Of a stretch of 64,000 bases of DNA, positions 43,903 through 54,200 are shown in pieces (within the stretch, counting starts at the first letter, position 1; each line of letters begins with the position of its first letter). A model generated the notes under the pieces. The model was given only the letters and a program-made list of their open reading frames with translations. It made no database searches and was not told the DNA's origin. The position numbers were made by a program, and so were the translations under genes. The DNA is from Pedobacter planticolens (lineage in GTDB: Bacteria; Bacteroidota; Bacteroidia; Sphingobacteriales; Sphingobacteriaceae): NCBI RefSeq assembly GCF_014172375.1, contig NZ_WNXD01000002.1, positions 248,001 through 312,000 of the forward strand. The letters are read 5' to 3'.

Positions 43903-45252
43903 TTATCTTAAATTCTGTGCCATTCCCGATGTAGAAATCACCTTTTCTGGGATTGGCATCGCATAGCCCCTATCATTAGGCAATAGCATATACTCTTTGC
44001 CTGAAAGCACACGTTTCAGCGTAATATCCGCCCCATCTGCATTCAATCTCTTCAAGTCCATCCACCTCAGCCCCCTAAAAACAAGTTCCTTCTTTCGTTC
44101 CGTGAGCACCTTTTTAAGGGCTTCTTCAGAATCTATAGCGGTATAAGGTTGAAAGGTTCCTGTTTTGAACCTTTTAAGCAGCAAGGTATTCAGCGCTTCA
44201 ATCGATCTAGTCTTATCACCAAGCCGGGCATAACATTCTGCCCTATTTAGGTACAGTTCATCAGTGGCAATACCATTGAACAGATCAAAAGTACCATAGT
44301 AGGATCCCTTAAAGTAACCTATAGAAGTCGAACTTCGATGAAAGCGTACCTTCCTCAAGTCGTCCGCTGCATAAGAATTGTACAGCTCTGGATCGATAAC
44401 CCCATTGCTGACCGAGGTGGGATGCCCCATGTAGGTATCGTATATCACTTCTGGATTAAACCTTGCAAAGGGATATTCCGCAGTTGGATTCACACCTGGC
44501 CCTCCGTTGTAGTCCATCAAGCTGCCTTTAAGGGCAAGGGCAAGATTCGTATATTTCAAACAGCTATCGGCCATTCCCATGGCCAGAAATGTCCTAGCGA
44601 GGTATCCATAAGCGGCTGGTTTAGATGGTCTAATCGGGTGCACCGGAATATCGGGCAGCAATGCCGCACTTTCCCTCAAATCGTCGATCACTTTTAGAAA
44701 GCATTCTTTTTGGGCGCTCCTAATGGAGGTCGTGTTGAAATTGACATCCAACCTTATGGGTATTCCTGGCTCATTTGCCGAGGTCGAGGCCTGATAGCCG
44801 ACCGTCCAGATCATTAGCGCTTGAAAAAATGCCTTGGATCTGAGCATCAGCGCCTGCCCCTTCACATTTCGCCATTCTTGGAATCCCTGTTCGGCGACAT
44901 TCGGCAGGTTGGTCAATACGACATTCGCACGGTACACCTGTGTATAAAGGACCGACCAGTTATCACTTGCCGTCGAGGCGAACTGTAGTGCTGGAGCCCA
45001 AATGTACATGTTCCTTGAAAATTCGTTCAAGCCCTGCCAAGCAGCATAGGATAGCTGGTATTCGTCAGCCGCCACGATAACGGCGTTGGGCTCGTTCTGG
45101 TTAAAAAGTGTATTGTCATCCAAAACCGCCTGCAGCTCGGCAACAGTTTGCGGAACAACAAGTTTTTGGTCGGATTTTTTATCTAGGTATTTTTCACAGC
45201 TTGTCAAAAACAGTAGACCGCTGCCAATTAGTGCAAATATTTTATTTTTCAT
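43903..45252 (-). CDS. susD: SusD/RagB-like outer-membrane lipoprotein
   Basis: 449 aa from the ATG at 45252; an upstream ATG at 45273 adds MTINPHE before the obvious lipoprotein leader MKNKIFALIGSGLLFLTSC. The lipobox LTSC predicts lipidation. Typical SusD features follow: CEKYLDKKSDQKLVVPQTVA, TPR-like helices (LMLRSKAFFQALMIWTVGYQ, AAYGYLARTFLAMGMADSCL) and a C-terminal RKKELVFRGLRWMDLKRLN. It forms the lid over the SusC transporter for an unknown oligomer or peptide. Last gene of the TlpA-SusC-SusD operon. No glycoside hydrolase is nearby. Confidence 0.93.
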   Translation of the reverse strand: MKNKIFALIGSGLLFLTSCEKYLDKKSDQKLVVPQTVAELQAVLDDNTLFNQNEPNAVIVAADEYQLSYAAWQGLNEFSRNMYIWAPALQFASTASDNWSVLYTQVYRANVVLTNLPNVAEQGFQEWRNVKGQALMLRSKAFFQALMIWTVGYQASTSANEPGIPIRLDVNFNTTSIRSAQKECFLKVIDDLRESAALLPDIPVHPIRPSKPAAYGYLARTFLAMGMADSCLKYTNLALALKGSLMDYNGGPGVNPTAEYPFARFNPEVIYDTYMGHPTSVSNGVIDPELYNSYAADDLRKVRFHRSSTSIGYFKGSYYGTFDLFNGIATDELYLNRAECYARLGDKTRSIEALNTLLLKRFKTGTFQPYTAIDSEEALKKVLTERKKELVFRGLRWMDLKRLNADGADITLKRVLSGKEYMLLPNDRGYAMPIPEKVISTSGMAQNLR

Positions 45253-45269
45253 TTCATGTGGGTTTATCG

Positions 45270-48200
45270 TCAAAAATCTAATTTAATTCCAAAAGCGAAT
45301 TGTCGCTGACTAGGCAAAGAAGCATAATCGGGATCAAGTCCAAGATGGTTGGCCCTCCAGATAATGCCTACATTACTCAGGGTAGAAAATACCTGGAGGC
45401 GCTCAAAGGGAAGTTTTTTAATTCCCGTCTTATCAAAGGCATAGGACAGGCTCAGCAGTTGTAACCTGATGTGGTCAGCCCGCTCGACCAATATCTCCGA
45501 ATTTCTATAGAGTTCATCCCTTGCCGCAGTAGCGGGATAAACAAAGGAGGGAACGTTCGTAAAGACTTCATCTCCCGGATGCTGCCAGCGCTGCGCATAA
45601 TCACCATTTCCGGAAAGCTGAGCAATCAGCGGAACATAGGAAATGGATTCCCTGCGGAAATAGTACCCAAGTTTATAGCTCAGTCTCGCCGAAAGCGAGA
45701 TCCCCTTCCAACTTATCCCAGTCCCTACCGAGCCAAAAACTTTTGGCAGCAGCGTACCCATATACCGGATATCGGCAAAGGTGGTCTTATTCACCACAGC
45801 AGTATAATCGCTGCTCACCGCCCCATCCAGATAACCCCTGGGATCTCCTGTAAGTGGATCTAGTCCGGCCCATCTGTAGGCGAAAATCGCAGAGGGTGAA
45901 TATCCTTCAAACATGGCCAGTCCATTTGACATGGCCTGACTGGCAAGAGCTGGTGGAGCATACAGGCGAACAATACGGTCCGAGTAGGTATTGACCACCA
46001 CATCGTGACGCATGACGACCTTCCCCAATAAATAGTTTCCCGAAAGCTGGATATCCATCCCATGTCCAGTGCCCGTACCAATATTCCTGATCACACTGCT
46101 ACCTATGCCCGTTGTAAGATCAACTGGTACCGCGGCATACATATCTTTCAACCGCTTATGATAATATTCGATAGATCCGTTAATCCTACCTTTGAAAACC
46201 GAAAAATCGACACCTAGGTTGAGTATACCAACCTGTTCCCATTTTAGCTCTGGATTGGCATAGTTGCCAATCCTTGCAATCGGCAATTGGGTGAAAGGAT
46301 TTTGCCCACTGTAGGCAAGGGTGGTCAGCGCCACCTTGTTTGGATCTACATTTCCCTGTACTCCATAACTTCCCCTAAGCTTCAACTCTGACAAGGGACT
46401 AAAGTTGAAAAACGGTTCCTTAGAAACAATCCAGGCCCCACCCACAGACCATAAGGGCTTCCACCTGTCATTGGTCAACTGTCCGAACAGGTTGGAGGCA
46501 TCCCTTCTGGCGCTCGCCGATAAGGTATACCTCCCTAAATACGTATATGCGGCATTGCTAAAAAAGGAAAGGAACCTATAGTTGAACCTATTGAAATCCT
46601 TGCTTGAGGAAATCATGGCATTGCCTCCGGTGGCCAGTAGCGGATACTGGCTAGTGAGATCTACATTCACAAAACCAAGGGTCTGTGGGTTATAGCCATA
46701 GGTTCTGTCCTGCATGATCTCTTGAAGGTTCTGGCTGACCTCTACACCAGCAATCACATCCAGCCTATGGTCAGTCCAGTTTTTACCAGCATTCAGCTGC
46801 GCCCTGAAGTTCTGGGCATTCAGCGCATTGTCCGACCAATCGAATATGGCACCTTTTGGCAACTTGTTAGTAACCACTCCAGCGCTACTGATCTGCGTAA
46901 AATTATTGACCTGGTTTCGTACCGTGAACGACTGCTGATCGGAAAGGGTTTGGATCCTGCGGAGCTGCCGCTGGTAGCGGTATTTCAACCCAACAGCCAG
47001 CCAGTTCAACAGTTTATAATCCAGCCCAACGTTCACGTTCATGTCACTAGTACTAGACGTGTTGTTGATAAAGGTATAATCGTTAAGCGGATAGTACTTC
47101 CAGTCCAACAACTTTCCCCCACCCAACTGGTCGATAAAACCTTGCCTGTACTGTATATAGAGCGGCAAGGCATTCCCCTGTTCGTCGGCAAATGAGGTAT
47201 ACATGGGTAAGGTAGCATTTGCTGGTCTAATGCTACCGTAGGATGGCCGCCCATTGGTGCTCTTGCTTCCCGCATAAGAAAGCTCAAGCAACACAGAAAG
47301 TTTTTTTGAAAATACAAACTGGTTAGAGAACCGAATGGTGTTTCTTGTGTACCTTTCATGCAGGTTTCCCTGGTTCTGATCCAATCCGGCCGAAAACGAC
47401 CAAGCGTATCTTTCAGCACCACCGCTCAATGAAGTCGCATATTGCTGATCCAGCGAACGCTGATAGAAATAACGTTGGAAATCGTTTCTCACATCCCTGC
47501 CTCTCATCTCCGCCAGTTTTACCTGAAGGTCCTGAGTAGAAAGCTTGCCCGAACGATTAGCGAACAATAGTTCGTAAGCTGCTGAAAATGGAGGATGCGT
47601 GGAACGAGCCGTATCGGTAAACCTATATTTTTTGTCGAACAGGAAAAGCTCCAGATCGATTAAATCCGATGAACCGATCTCCCTGAGAAAGAAAAGATCT
47701 GGTTCCTGACCGATATTGACTGTAGAACTGGCCGTTACTTTGAGCCGCTGCCCGAGCTTGCCCTTTTTGGTGGTGATTACGATTACCCCGTTTGCAGCCT
47801 TGGCTCCCCATATCGAACCCGCAGCAGCATCCTTTAGGATCGATACGCTTTCTATGTCGTTGGGATTGATGTTATTGATATCCCCCATATATTCAAAATT
47901 ATCGACCACCACTAGCGGCTTAGACAGCCCCGAAGTATACGTGCTCATTCCCCGGACCAGCAGCGCATCCTTAGCAAAAAACCCTACACGTGAGGCTACC
48001 CCTACCACTCCATTACTGATGGTTGCCAACCTAGAAAGGGCATTAATACCAATCTGTTGATCGTATTGACCGCGATCTACCAGCGTAAAGGAACCTGTTG
48101 CCCGTTCTTTGGGCAAGCGCTGGAAACCCGTATTGATAATCTCCACTTGGTCCAATAGCACCTTTGATTTTTCCAGCTTTGCCACCAGCATCGAAGACGC

Positions 48201-48488
48201 CATCCTTCCAGAGAATAGTTTAAGCCTTTCATATCCAGTCATGGAAAAAACAAGCGTATCTCCTTCCAAAGGAACCAGTATCATAAACCTCCCCTTACTA
48301 TCGGTCATCACCGAAACAGCAGAACTTTGCAACCGAACCGAAACACCAGCAAGATTGCTCCCGCTCTCTCCTTCCACCACGCTACCACTGATTTGGATCC
48401 TAGCCTCAGACTGGGCCAAAGACAACAGTGGAAGCCCTATACAAACAGTCACCAAAAAAACTAACCTAACACGAATTAACCTAACCAT
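45270..48488 (-). CDS. susC: SusC/RagA-like TonB-dependent transporter
   Basis: 1072 aa. Signal peptide (about 1-25, LPLLSLAQ), a carboxypeptidase-regulatory-like domain (about 31-110, ISGSVVEGESGSNLAGVSVR), the plug with SIWGAKAANGVIVITTKKGK, and a long beta-barrel ending FAFGIKLDF, the expected aromatic C-terminus. Imports a nutrient with SusD using TonB energy. The stop lies 18 bp before the preferred SusD start. The start overlaps the thioredoxin-like gene's stop by 8 bp. Substrate cannot be read from sequence. Confidence 0.93.
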   Translation of the reverse strand: MVRLIRVRLVFLVTVCIGLPLLSLAQSEARIQISGSVVEGESGSNLAGVSVRLQSSAVSVMTDSKGRFMILVPLEGDTLVFSMTGYERLKLFSGRMASSMLVAKLEKSKVLLDQVEIINTGFQRLPKERATGSFTLVDRGQYDQQIGINALSRLATISNGVVGVASRVGFFAKDALLVRGMSTYTSGLSKPLVVVDNFEYMGDINNINPNDIESVSILKDAAAGSIWGAKAANGVIVITTKKGKLGQRLKVTASSTVNIGQEPDLFFLREIGSSDLIDLELFLFDKKYRFTDTARSTHPPFSAAYELLFANRSGKLSTQDLQVKLAEMRGRDVRNDFQRYFYQRSLDQQYATSLSGGAERYAWSFSAGLDQNQGNLHERYTRNTIRFSNQFVFSKKLSVLLELSYAGSKSTNGRPSYGSIRPANATLPMYTSFADEQGNALPLYIQYRQGFIDQLGGGKLLDWKYYPLNDYTFINNTSSTSDMNVNVGLDYKLLNWLAVGLKYRYQRQLRRIQTLSDQQSFTVRNQVNNFTQISSAGVVTNKLPKGAIFDWSDNALNAQNFRAQLNAGKNWTDHRLDVIAGVEVSQNLQEIMQDRTYGYNPQTLGFVNVDLTSQYPLLATGGNAMISSSKDFNRFNYRFLSFFSNAAYTYLGRYTLSASARRDASNLFGQLTNDRWKPLWSVGGAWIVSKEPFFNFSPLSELKLRGSYGVQGNVDPNKVALTTLAYSGQNPFTQLPIARIGNYANPELKWEQVGILNLGVDFSVFKGRINGSIEYYHKRLKDMYAAVPVDLTTGIGSSVIRNIGTGTGHGMDIQLSGNYLLGKVVMRHDVVVNTYSDRIVRLYAPPALASQAMSNGLAMFEGYSPSAIFAYRWAGLDPLTGDPRGYLDGAVSSDYTAVVNKTTFADIRYMGTLLPKVFGSVGTGISWKGISLSARLSYKLGYYFRRESISYVPLIAQLSGNGDYAQRWQHPGDEVFTNVPSFVYPATAARDELYRNSEILVERADHIRLQLLSLSYAFDKTGIKKLPFERLQVFSTLSNVGIIWRANHLGLDPDYASLPSQRQFAFGIKLDF

Positions 48489-49536
48489 GCAGCCCCCTTT
48501 CGCTCACCACAATCTTGATCTTTTCCGAACCATCGGCAGCCTTCCTTTTTTCAAAACTCAGTGAAATCCCCATCAGCAGCAACCAGCGCCTGATATCCTG
48601 TCTGATAAACTCCGACCGTTCTTCCTTGCCCATTTCCATTGGCAAGTTGACCGTATAGCAATACGTATTGTCTCTGGCCCATGGCTCATAATACCTTGTC
48701 CGCTGGAAATACCTATCCTTTGAGGCTACCTGCAGCTCGAACATGGAAGTATCACTAATCGATTTAAAATCATAAGCCAAGCGGCAATAGGCTAGTAGTG
48801 GCTTATTGAACAGTCTTAACCTTGTTGTTGCCAAGGCACTATCCACTATTCTTCCTTCTGGCGGCGAGGCGCCTTCCAGGTATCCCGTAAAGGCAGAATA
48901 GAAAAATCCCTTTGGCTTTTCCAGCCGCAGGTCCCCAAAGCCAATCAGCTCCACCTCACCACGAACCGCTTTATCCACTTTTGTGGGCAACAGCTTAATA
49001 GCTCCCTCAGCATCAAGGCTAAGCATGGCAACGACATTCTCTTTATCCAAGTACTCCCCATCGGTAATGGCCACCACCCTGCCTTGATAAATCCAAACCA
49101 GATGCGGTAGGATCCCAAAAGGAAAGGTAAGGGCAAGGTAAGGCGAATACAGTCCCTGTTCCATCCCCAATCCCATCAGGCCGTACCTGGTCAGTACCCC
49201 CTTTAGATCTACTGCAGATTTGCAGTCGCCAACTGGCAATACCGTCAACCTACCCTCAAAAGCCTTATTCAGGCTATCCATCTTGGGCATGGATCTGATA
49301 CAAGGCGCACAATAACGGCCCCAAAAATCCAGTACCAGCAACCTGTCCTTATAAAAAGAAAGCTGCTTTACCGAAACCTTGCCACCGGCATATACTGAAA
49401 GTCCCTGCTCCCAGAACTTTTCCGGAAGTACACTCCCCACCTTCAGTGGCACCACATCGCCCGTAACCCCTTGAGCCATCACCCCGCAATTCAGGCGCAA
49501 TAATCCCAGGACGAATAAAATCATCAATTTTTTCAT
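48481..49536 (-). CDS. TlpA-like periplasmic thioredoxin-fold protein
   Basis: 351 aa from the ATG at 49536, which begins a signal peptide (MKKLMILFVLGLLRLNCGVM); an upstream ATG at 49596 adds an unlikely prefix. The N-terminal half has a thioredoxin-like fold with FYKDRLLVLDFWGRYCAPCI, in which the active-site Cys pair is YCAPC, followed by SMPKMDSLNKAFEGRLTVLP. The C-terminal ~170 residues are not recognised. Proteins of this type often precede SusC/SusD pairs in Sphingobacteriaceae. A role in envelope disulphide chemistry or redox-linked uptake is plausible. Confidence 0.8.
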   Translation of the reverse strand: MKKLMILFVLGLLRLNCGVMAQGVTGDVVPLKVGSVLPEKFWEQGLSVYAGGKVSVKQLSFYKDRLLVLDFWGRYCAPCIRSMPKMDSLNKAFEGRLTVLPVGDCKSAVDLKGVLTRYGLMGLGMEQGLYSPYLALTFPFGILPHLVWIYQGRVVAITDGEYLDKENVVAMLSLDAEGAIKLLPTKVDKAVRGEVELIGFGDLRLEKPKGFFYSAFTGYLEGASPPEGRIVDSALATTRLRLFNKPLLAYCRLAYDFKSISDTSMFELQVASKDRYFQRTRYYEPWARDNTYCYTVNLPMEMGKEERSEFIRQDIRRWLLLMGISLSFEKRKAADGSEKIKIVVSERGLHG

Positions 49537-49596
49537 GTTTATGGTTCTAAAAAATTTAAGTTGAACTAAAAGAAATGCAGCAGAAAAACACCACAC

Positions 49597-50192
49597 CCCA
49601 AAAAAGAAAGAAAAGCAAAGGAAAAACGGACGGCAGTTATTAACTATTTAACCCAAATCCAAAACAAACCGCCCGTCCCCATAGCCCCAACTACTCGGGA
49701 CTACAGATCACCAGACTAATCAAGATCTTAAACCCTAAACTGTACACAAAGAAAATTTCCGAGAAAAAAACAACCACAACACACCAACTTCTCAATTGCT
49801 GAAAATCAATGATCAAGCTGAATGCATTTTTTGTTCCCATTACTCGTATATGTCACACGAGTCTTCGATAGGGTATAGAGAAGCACTATAGCTGGGCTCT
49901 AAATACCGCCTTGCTAGGCTTCTGACGGCCTTTTGAAACGGATTTACAATAGAGCCCATAGCGCCATAGTACGCACGAAAGTACGCAAAATATTGCCATG
50001 GGCATTAATCTATTGTCCCGTTCAGTTGCAATTGTCAGAATTTAGCAAGCGAGACTCTTTTTTAATACCAATTTGCTTTTAATAATTTCTTAGATGCTGA
50101 ATCTAAAAAACTGTTAATCAAATATATAAAACAATATCAATAAATGCAAATAATTGCACTTTTTGAGATTATTATTGATTGAGATTAGCCAA
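49597..50192. other. Intergenic region before the TlpA operon and the XRE-like gene
   Basis: About 600 bp between divergent genes. It should hold the promoters of both. AT-rich with no open frame of note, no dispersed repeat, and no 21-bp half-site pair. An aacaaaccgcccgtcccca segment at 49663-49681 stands out by composition only. Confidence 0.4.
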
Positions 50193-50702
50193 ATGGCTTT
50201 AACTCAAAACATATTACTAGTTCAAAACATAAATACGCTTATTGAAGCTTCTGGCTTAACTGATGAGGCCTTTTCCAATTTAATGGGCTTTTCACTTAGA
50301 AAGCTAAAGTATATTAAAGCTGGTAAAACTGAAATAAAGTTAAAAGATTTGGAAGCAGTAAGTCAATTCTTTAATGTTTCTCTAAGAGAGATTACAGCCA
50401 GAAAATTATCTTTGGAAGCCGGATTTAGGAACAAATTATTGAAATTCCATCATAAAAACAAAGAGCTTGTTGTACTTCTTGAAGAGCAACCTTCAATAGT
50501 GTATTCAGTCAAAAATGTTCTAATTAAAGATGATTTTTTTAAGAAAACTGTTGAAATTAAAGAGATTAAACACTTTCTTCTACAATATGGATGGGCTTAT
50601 ACCAGTTCTGCAATCTCCATGGCGATGTTGCGAATGCCTGATTTAATCAAAATTGAACCCCACCCAACTAAGAAAGGTACTTTTGTTTATTCTAGAAAGT
50701 AA
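50193..50702 (+). CDS. XRE-like helix-turn-helix protein
   Basis: 169 aa from the ATG at 50193; an earlier in-frame ATG at 50154 gives an unlikely prefix. The N-terminal domain (about 10-70) has an XRE-like layout: INTLIEASGLTDEAFSNLMG, FSLRKLKYIKAGKTEIKLKD, LEAVSQFFNVSLREITARKL. The C-terminal part is charged and may dimerise. It lies on the opposite strand from the module 4 immunity gene, with repeat copy 4 between them. Its target is unknown. Confidence 0.7.
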   Translation: MALTQNILLVQNINTLIEASGLTDEAFSNLMGFSLRKLKYIKAGKTEIKLKDLEAVSQFFNVSLREITARKLSLEAGFRNKLLKFHHKNKELVVLLEEQPSIVYSVKNVLIKDDFFKKTVEIKEIKHFLLQYGWAYTSSAISMAMLRMPDLIKIEPHPTKKGTFVYSRK

Positions 50703-50767
50703 GTAAAATGAGTAATTTAAATCGATTAAACCACCATCTGTAAAGCAAAACCCGTATTAGACCTTGT

Positions 50768-50790
50768 GTAAACCTATTTCAGGACGAGAC
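50768..50790. repeat. Dispersed repeat, copy 4 (terminal part only)
   Basis: gtaaacctatttcaggacga plus gac. Identical to the end of copy 2 and nearly so to copy 1. It stops 2 bp before the stop codon of the module 4 immunity gene. Confidence 0.65.
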
Positions 50791-50792
50791 AG

Positions 50793-51245
50793 TTACCTTC
50801 CAAAAAGTTCTATCTCTATGTATTTCAGCCAGTTCTCTTCATAAAAATCCAATGTGATTTTTTCTGATAAATCTTCTCTAACTATTGATATTATTCCAGT
50901 GTTTAGGTCGTCATAACTGAAGTTGAAGTTGAAATCATTAAGTGATGATATCCTTATTGCGCCGCATTGTAAAACATCAGATATGAATATAAAATAGCCA
51001 TAGTCACTTTCCAGAATGTTATTAACTATAGCACTCTCCAACTCGGCTTTATGCTCAAATAATATAGTCTTCTTAAAAAAAGTTTGCAGTTTGTATGGGT
51101 TAGAAAGAATGAAATCTGTTTCTTCTATTGTCAACAAATCTTTCGATGAAACATTTATTTTTAGGATGTTGTTAAGCTCAATTAAGTAATCTGATATCTT
51201 TTGCTTTCCAATTATCCTTCTCCGCTTTTGTTCTGCTGTCTCCAT
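50793..51245 (-). CDS. Predicted immunity protein of Rhs module 4
   Basis: 150 aa, no signal peptide, cytoplasmic. Features are a basic start (EQKRRRIIGKQKISDYLIEL), SDVLQCGAIRISSLNDFNF, GIISIVREDLSEKITLDFYE, and a final IEIELFGR. I recognise the style as an immunity-type protein following Bacteroidetes nuclease toxins but not a named family. Its ATG lies 1 bp after the Rhs stop. A cytoplasmic antidote fits a nuclease acting on cellular DNA or RNA. Confidence 0.73.
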   Translation of the reverse strand: METAEQKRRRIIGKQKISDYLIELNNILKINVSSKDLLTIEETDFILSNPYKLQTFFKKTILFEHKAELESAIVNNILESDYGYFIFISDVLQCGAIRISSLNDFNFNFSYDDLNTGIISIVREDLSEKITLDFYEENWLKYIEIELFGR

Positions 51246-51246
51246 A

Positions 51247-54200
51247 TTAATAATTTACCTTTGCTTTACCTTTATTTTCCAGTTTTGGTCGCCCATAATC
51301 GTTCATTCTAGGTTGGCCAGTAGTAGGATCAACTTTAACTTTCCCAGCCTCCCAATGTGCCTGCCCTGGATGGCTGCTATCCATTGTTTGTTGTTGAACA
51401 GACTTAGTAGATGTTGTACCATAGGGAACAAACGTTTCATATCCATATTCACGCCCCGATGCATTACTTGACTGCGAAGTTGGTTGCTGGCTCGTAGGAA
51501 TTCCCGCATCCCTCATAGCTTGTCTTCTTGCTGCTCGACTAGTGTTTGCAGTAGGAGTAGAATTCCCTTCGTTTACTGTAAGAGATTCTTTTACTCTTGA
51601 AGATTTCCCTCTTCCACCTCCCCCACCTTCTACAGCCTCCATACCTTGGACTACAGCTATTGCCGCAAAGACTGCCTTACCTGTAGTTATTTTTTCACCT
51701 GAGAAAAAAAGGTTATCAACTGCATTTACACCAAGCCCATCCAAAAGACCCTGCGTTAAATCAACTATGAATGCTTTGAAAGGATGCTCCTCTTTATAAC
51801 TTGCAGTTGCATTTCTTAAATAACCTTTTTGATCTCCATCTGGATCCGCAATAGGTAATGCTAGGGTGATATTTTTCTTATGTGGGCAATCTGGTTTGTC
51901 GCACATCCCATCGGGGTCAATCCTGTTCATCGGATTGTTCGAGCAGAAATGATATGGTGTTAGATCTACTGAATGATCCGCCAGCGGGTCAATACTGTTC
52001 CATCTTCCGATGATCGGATCATAAAACCTTGCCCCGTAATCGTACTGTCCCAGTTCGTCCTGCAGCTCCTTGCCGTTATATAAATAGTTATTCGTCCCTG
52101 CCGTTGTGCTATGCCTCAATCCAAAAGCATAATAATTATCCTGTTGCAGCGGCCTCACAACTCCAGCGTAAATATCGAAACTATATCGCACATTTCCAAG
52201 ATGGTCACTCAGGTTGTACTGGTAGGCGTAAGTACCGCTCTGGTTCAGTGCCCTACCTTCCTCCGTTTGGATGAAATCGATCGTGCCATTGGTGTACTGG
52301 ATGCCGTCGACATAGTCCGTCGTCCCAGTGATATTACTTACTTTTTTTAACTTCTGTCCCGTGGCATCGTAGGTATAAGTCAAACTTAGTCCGCTCTTTG
52401 TAGCGGTAGCTGGTAGGTTCAAATGGTTATAGGTCAGTGTTACCCCATTGCGCCCATCGGTGGTAGCATTACCATTACCATCATAGCCATAGTTCCCCGT
52501 GACCAGTGGTCCGCTGGTGATCGAGTTCAGCCTGTTGCCAGTATAGCCATAGACCCCAGCCGTTCCCCCGTCCCTGCTCAGGCTTGCGATGTTACCCATC
52601 ACATCATAGGTCAATACCTCGCTCATACTGATGCCCGTGCTGGCACCATTGGTAAGTCTGTTCAGGCTGTTGTATTGGTAGCTGAAGACATTGGGAAAAC
52701 TTGCCCCACTGCCCCAGAGCTGAGCGCTGATGTTCCCGTTATACTGTGGAGTGCTCAATGTATCGTAGCCCAGCTTCATGCTGAACTCATTACTGGTACT
52801 GTTCCTCATCCAACCACGCTCATTGTAGGCCAATTTCGTGTTCTGGTAAAAGCTCGTCCCGTCTGTACTGTGCAGGTTTTTCTGTTTCAGCTGCCCGATC
52901 TCGTTATACTCCAACTTGTTCAGGGTTATTTCTCCCTGGGAGTTGATGTTCTCTTTGGTACCGATCTTCCTGCCCATGTGATCGTAGCTGAACGAGTTGG
53001 CAATGGTGGTGGTCGTGCTGTTTGCCGTATGCGTACGGGTACTTGCAGTCAGTTCGCCGGCAAAGTTGTAGCTGTTGTCCACCACATCCGTTCCGCCAAG
53101 GTGGTTCTCGCCCTTGGTGGTAACGACCCTTCCGTCCTTGTCATAGTAGTTTACCGTAAGCAGCATCGTGCCGGTGCCGAGCACCGTTGTCCTGGTGCCG
53201 GTCGGCAGTCCCATTGTCCTTGCGGCGGTCACCTGCGTGGTGCCGTTGGGCTGTCCGAAGGTGTTCGCAAAGAAATCATAGTCGTCATAGTAGCTCAGCG
53301 AATGGAAGTAGGCGATGGATACCGGGAATGCCAGGTTCGTATAGCCCGAGCCGTAGGTCGTACCCAGGTTGTCCCTTTCCTCCCAGAGCACCACATGTGC
53401 GTCCACCAGTGCCTGTACCGACGCCCATGTACCAGCGTTCGTATAGAGCCCCGTCATCACCACCCTGCCCAGTGCATCGTATTTGGTAAACAACCATTGG
53501 TTATTTGTTCGTTGTACGCTGTCCTGGCTCAGTACCAGTTGGTCCAGTTTGTTGTACACCATGTACTCCCAGCCCTTGCCGGGAACCTTCTTCTCGATCA
53601 GCCGTTTTCTACCGTCATAATGGTAACCGTAGATGTAGCCGTTAAAGTTCGCATCTGCCTCGGTAAAACTCGTGGCCGTTACCGCAGGCGGCACCACATA
53701 GCGCAGGTTCCCGTAATCATCATAGATGTAATAGGTCGAAAGCGATACGCTTTCCGTTTCCCAGATCCTTTTCAGCACCACCCTGCCCTCCAAGTCCCTG
53801 AACTCCTCGGTCGTGCCCGACTTCCCACTGCTCCAGTTCTCGTCCCTGCTGATGCCCTTGTACAGCTTGCCCGCTCCATAGGGAGCCAAGGTTTCCGCAC
53901 CACTTGAGGTCACCTTCCACAGGGCCACCTCGCCCGTCGTGTTTGCTCCCTGCACCATCCGTACCGTATGGCCGGAACCGCCAATCGAGCCACTGTAGGG
54001 CTGCCACACCGCTCCCGGGGCGCCCTGCTCCAGTACGCGGTTCAGCGGACTGGCCTCAAAGACCGTGCGGCTGAAGGGATAGGCCGTCTTGGCCACGTTC
54101 GCATCCCAGCTTCCGCTGCCGTAAAAGCTCGACTGGTTGGTCAGGGGCGAGGCCCTGAAGCTCCCATCATTGCCACTCTGCTCGGCATAGGGCAAATACT

